The notes below the pieces were generated by a model. The model searched no databases. It was not told the origin of the DNA and saw nothing but the letters and a program-made list of their open reading frames with translations. Source: Phycisphaerales bacterium (GTDB lineage: Bacteria > Planctomycetota > Phycisphaerae > Sedimentisphaerales > Anaerohalosphaeraceae). Taken from it: a stretch of DNA of 8,148 nt. The stretch's first letter is position 1. Each line of letters begins with the position of its first letter. Shown piece by piece: positions 5,749 to 8,148 of this stretch. The stretch is from NCBI GenBank assembly GCA_011048645.1, contig DSDR01000056.1:1-8148 (forward strand). Reading direction: 5' to 3'. A program made the position numbers and the translations under genes.

Positions 5749-7440
5749 GACCGCGACGAGAAAACACGATTTGATGAGTTGGTTTTGACCGCTCTTGAAG
5801 GCGAGCTTTCGGAGCGTCAGCGTCAGACGCTGAATCAACGGCTCATTGAAGACCCCGAAGCGGCTGGGCGGTATCTGGATTTGATCCGCTTATACGCGGA
5901 ATTGTCGCCGTATGGGGATGCCGGGCGAATTTGCACTTTGTCTGAAACATCGGATAGTTCAGCGACGGAATATGACAGACTGCTGCATTTTCTGGCCGAG
6001 GATGAACATACAGCGCCCGCACTGATCTGCGAGGTGGACAAACACGAATCGCCCCGCGAACGGATTCCCAAAGTTGAGAAGGTCGAGCGTCAGAAGATGG
6101 ATTATCAAATGCCCCGTTCATCGCGGCTGATGGTGGCCGCGGCGGTTGCGGCGTCGTTGTTCATTGTCTTGTTTCTGCGGATGTCCCCCCCTGCGGCGGT
6201 GGAAGTGGCGACCGTTGTGGATAGCGTGGATGCGGCGTATGCCGGTAACCGCACGATTCCGATTGGGACCCGGCTGACCGGCCGTCAGGAGTCGATCTGG
6301 CTGCAAAAAGGAATTGTCAAAATTGCGTTTGATTACGGCGCGGAAGCGGTGATTGAGGCGCCGGCCGAGTTTACGCTGAAGACCGCCGATGATATGACGC
6401 TGCATTCGGGTCGGTTGTTTGCTTATGTGCCGAGCCGATCCAAAGGATTTCGGGTGGATACGCCCAGCGCGACGGTCATCGACCTGGGTACGGAGTTTGC
6501 CATCAAAGTCGATCATGACGGATCAAGCGATGTTCATTTGCTCAGAGGCAGCGCCTCGCTGATACCCGGCGTCAAGGGCCAGACCGGCGAAGGGCAGATC
6601 CTGCTGGCCGGCCAGGCCCGACAAGTCGATCCGTCCGGGCGGGTGGAAGAAATCGCGGTCAAACGGGAGGCGTTTGTGCACGACATCAATTCCCGAGCCG
6701 GCGTTGTCTGGCGCGGACAGCGCGAAATTAAGCTGGCGGATGTGGTCTGCGGAGGCGTCGGTTTCGGAACGGGCGATCCCTATCGTGTGATTGACCCGAG
6801 CAATGGAAGCGTGGCCGCTTATGTGGATCGCGGGCAAACCGTCGGCTTTGGCACAGGTACATTCCATCAGGTGGAGGCCTTGAAATATATTGACGGCGTC
6901 TTTGTTCCAGACGGCGGCGAAGGCCCGGTTCAGATCAGTTCCGAGGGCACGTTGTTTGCCGACTGTCCGCCCACATCGGGACGATTTCGAAAAGCCATTA
7001 CCGTCCTGAACAAGGTGTACGATTCAGAAGGGGGGGCGCTGGCGATCAACGATACGGCGTACGGTTATCCGCATCAGCCGGCGATCTCCATGCACGCCAA
7101 TATGGGCATTACCTTTGACCTGGATGCGATACGAAACGACCTGCGGCGTGTGGAGATTGCGTATTTTGAGGCGTTGTGTGCCATCGCCGCTCAAGGGGAA
7201 AATGATCCGTCGCAAAACGGCAAGGCGGACTTCTGGATACTGATCGACGGTCAGGTGCGCAAACGGATTATCGGCGCTGCGACGGGATTTTCTGATACCG
7301 TCCGTATTCCGATTGCCCCGACCGACCGTTTTTTGACTCTGGTTACGACGGATCATCAGCAAGCCGGAGAAAGCGACCCCATTCATTCGGATCGTTGTTT
7401 TTTCGGCAATCCTGTTTTAAGACTTGAACCGCTCCCGTAG
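5746..7440 (+). CDS. FecR-domain transmembrane regulator (putative anti-sigma factor) with C-terminal NPCBM-like domain
   Basis: 564 residues. Residues 1-50 are helical and charged (DELVLTALEGELSERQRQ and on), like the N-terminus of planctomycete FecR proteins that contact a sigma factor. A hydrophilic linker reaches about 124. One membrane helix spans about 128-146 (LMVAAAVAASLFIVLFL). The FecR domain follows at about 150-280, with AVIEAPAEF, GRLFAYVPSRSKGFRVDTPSA and VIDLGTEFAI, a recognisable FecR core. The C-terminus (about 320-564) contains YIDGVFVPDGG, GPVQISSEG, MHANMGITFDLDAIR, FWILIDGQVRKR and a DRFLTLVTTD strand. This order matches NPCBM-type carbohydrate-binding domains attached to planctomycete FecR proteins; the match is from memory. 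The likely topology is N-terminus inside and FecR plus sugar-binding domain outside the cytoplasmic membrane. It probably holds or activates the sigma factor encoded just before it. No zinc-binding HxxxCxxC motif is visible, and no TonB-dependent transducer gene is nearby. Confidence 0.87.
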   Translation: MDRDEKTRFDELVLTALEGELSERQRQTLNQRLIEDPEAAGRYLDLIRLYAELSPYGDAGRICTLSETSDSSATEYDRLLHFLAEDEHTAPALICEVDKHESPRERIPKVEKVERQKMDYQMPRSSRLMVAAAVAASLFIVLFLRMSPPAAVEVATVVDSVDAAYAGNRTIPIGTRLTGRQESIWLQKGIVKIAFDYGAEAVIEAPAEFTLKTADDMTLHSGRLFAYVPSRSKGFRVDTPSATVIDLGTEFAIKVDHDGSSDVHLLRGSASLIPGVKGQTGEGQILLAGQARQVDPSGRVEEIAVKREAFVHDINSRAGVVWRGQREIKLADVVCGGVGFGTGDPYRVIDPSNGSVAAYVDRGQTVGFGTGTFHQVEALKYIDGVFVPDGGEGPVQISSEGTLFADCPPTSGRFRKAITVLNKVYDSEGGALAINDTAYGYPHQPAISMHANMGITFDLDAIRNDLRRVEIAYFEALCAIAAQGENDPSQNGKADFWILIDGQVRKRIIGAATGFSDTVRIPIAPTDRFLTLVTTDHQQAGESDPIHSDRCFFGNPVLRLEPLP

Positions 7441-7474
7441 GTGTATGAAAAGAAAGTGAAAAACATTTTTATTC

Positions 7475-7480
7475 GGAGGT
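7475..7480 (+). promoter_or_regulatory. Strong ribosome binding site of the secreted-protein gene
   Basis: GGAGGT is a near-perfect Shine-Dalgarno sequence 6 nt before ATG 7487. It is the strongest in the window, suggesting this product is made in larger amounts than the sigma and FecR proteins. Confidence 0.75.
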
Positions 7481-7486
7481 AAGATT

Positions 7487-8148
7487 ATGAAACACACCAT
7501 TTTACTACTGACCATTGCGTTTGTTTCTGTGTGGGCCCAGGCGCAGCCGGCATCAATGGTTCAGAACGGCGACTTTGAGCAGTGGACCGGCGGTCTGCCG
7601 GACAACTGGCTCAAAGGCGGCCCGGTGACGCTGGCCCCGTCGTCGCTGCTGAACGGTTCGGCTTCCGTGCTGCTGAACGCGGTTTCCGGAGACTCCAATA
7701 ACCAGTACTTCAGGCAGGGTTTTTCAAGTTCGATTGCCGATGGGAGTTATTTCTACGTCGCTTTTGACATCGCCTTTCAAACCGCCGCCAGCGGACGCGA
7801 CTGGAATCTCAATTTGACGGCAGGAGGCACGACGTCGGTCTTTAATATGTATTACCGAACGGATACGCTGTATATCTACAACGGCTCGTCGTGGGTTCCC
7901 ATAGACGCAACCGGCCTGATGTCGGCGAGCCATTTTGCCGCCGATGTGGTTCATCCCTATCGAATCATCATCGAGGGAATCTGGCTCGGTTCGTATGCGC
8001 TGACCGTCATTGATCTGGATACAGAGACCGTGCTGCTGAATCAAACGGGATTAAATCATTATCAACGTCAGGAAAATGCGACGTTTATTAATTTCGATCT
8101 CAGTCGCGGCGCCAATCAGATTCTGATTGATAATGTGGCGGTTTATCC
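7487..8148 (+). CDS. Secreted protein with N-terminal jelly-roll (CBM4/9-like) domain, 3' end outside window
   Basis: The frame stays open for 220 codons to the window edge, so the gene is partial. It starts with a Sec signal peptide (MKHTILLLTIAFVSVWAQA, probable cleavage after AQA). The mature part begins with NGDFEQWTGGLPDNW, a pattern typical of exported jelly-roll modules like CBM4/9, continues with alternating aromatic and Ser/Thr/Gly beta-strand-like sequence, and closes with ILIDNVAVY, the usual last strand of such a domain. It is probably a cell-surface or extracellular protein. A PEP-CTERM anchor or a catalytic domain could follow beyond the window, but neither can be seen. It lies 46 nt after the FecR gene with no obvious terminator between, so it may be in the same operon and may be a target of the sigma factor. 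I do not recognise a specific family for the whole protein. Confidence 0.8.
   Translation, partial: MKHTILLLTIAFVSVWAQAQPASMVQNGDFEQWTGGLPDNWLKGGPVTLAPSSLLNGSASVLLNAVSGDSNNQYFRQGFSSSIADGSYFYVAFDIAFQTAASGRDWNLNLTAGGTTSVFNMYYRTDTLYIYNGSSWVPIDATGLMSASHFAADVVHPYRIIIEGIWLGSYALTVIDLDTETVLLNQTGLNHYQRQENATFINFDLSRGANQILIDNVAVY

Noticed and set aside
7030..7036. Run of seven G (and seven C at 6185-6191) inside the FecR gene as possible phase-variation sites
   Set aside because: The runs are short, the reading frame is intact on both sides, and nothing else suggests slippage control.
7455..7462. AGTGAAAA shared with 5116-5123 as a possible common promoter motif of the sigma gene and the secreted-protein gene
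   Set aside because: An 8-base AT-rich match between two short spacers is expected by chance often enough; there is no matching downstream element at a fixed distance.

Overview
The window looks like a piece of a Planctomycetota chromosome, most likely a Phycisphaerae or Sedimentisphaerales-type heterotroph. This is inferred from gene content and architecture, because no rRNA or marker gene is present. The indicators are a Gfo/Idh/MocA oxidoreductase with a C2-type C-terminus, a secreted HEAT-repeat protein carrying two DUF1080 (3-keto-disaccharide hydrolase) domains, a Tat-exported sugar isomerase/epimerase-like protein, and an ECF sigma factor paired with a FecR protein that has a large extracytoplasmic domain. 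All genes read on the + strand.

Region 1 (1-4980) is a tightly spaced set of three genes, with gaps of 14 and 35 nt. It holds the C-terminal half of a Gfo/Idh/MocA oxidoreductase (start lies before the window), the 1120-residue HEAT plus double DUF1080 protein, and a 310-residue TIM-barrel protein of the AP-endonuclease-2/xylose isomerase-like family. Related gene trios in other bacteria break glycosidic bonds through a 3-keto intermediate: the Gfo/Idh enzyme oxidises C3 of a sugar, and DUF1080 and TIM-barrel proteins then cleave or eliminate and hydrate. Both complete proteins here carry export signals, so the chemistry is probably periplasmic.

Region 2 (4981-5191) is an AT-rich intergenic stretch with a weak hairpin, a 10-bp palindrome and a 9-bp tandem repeat just upstream of the next gene. 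It probably separates two transcription units.

Region 3 (5192-8148) is a second unit: an ECF sigma factor starting at TTG, a FecR-type membrane protein overlapping it by one base (TAATG), and, 46 nt further on, a strong ribosome binding site and the start of a secreted protein that runs off the window. The FecR protein has a cytoplasmic N-terminus, one membrane segment, a FecR domain and a C-terminal domain resembling an NPCBM-type carbohydrate-binding module. The likely reading is a glycan-sensing anti-sigma/sigma switch beside glycan-processing genes. That link is inferred. No tRNA, rRNA, CRISPR array, IS element or phage gene was seen.
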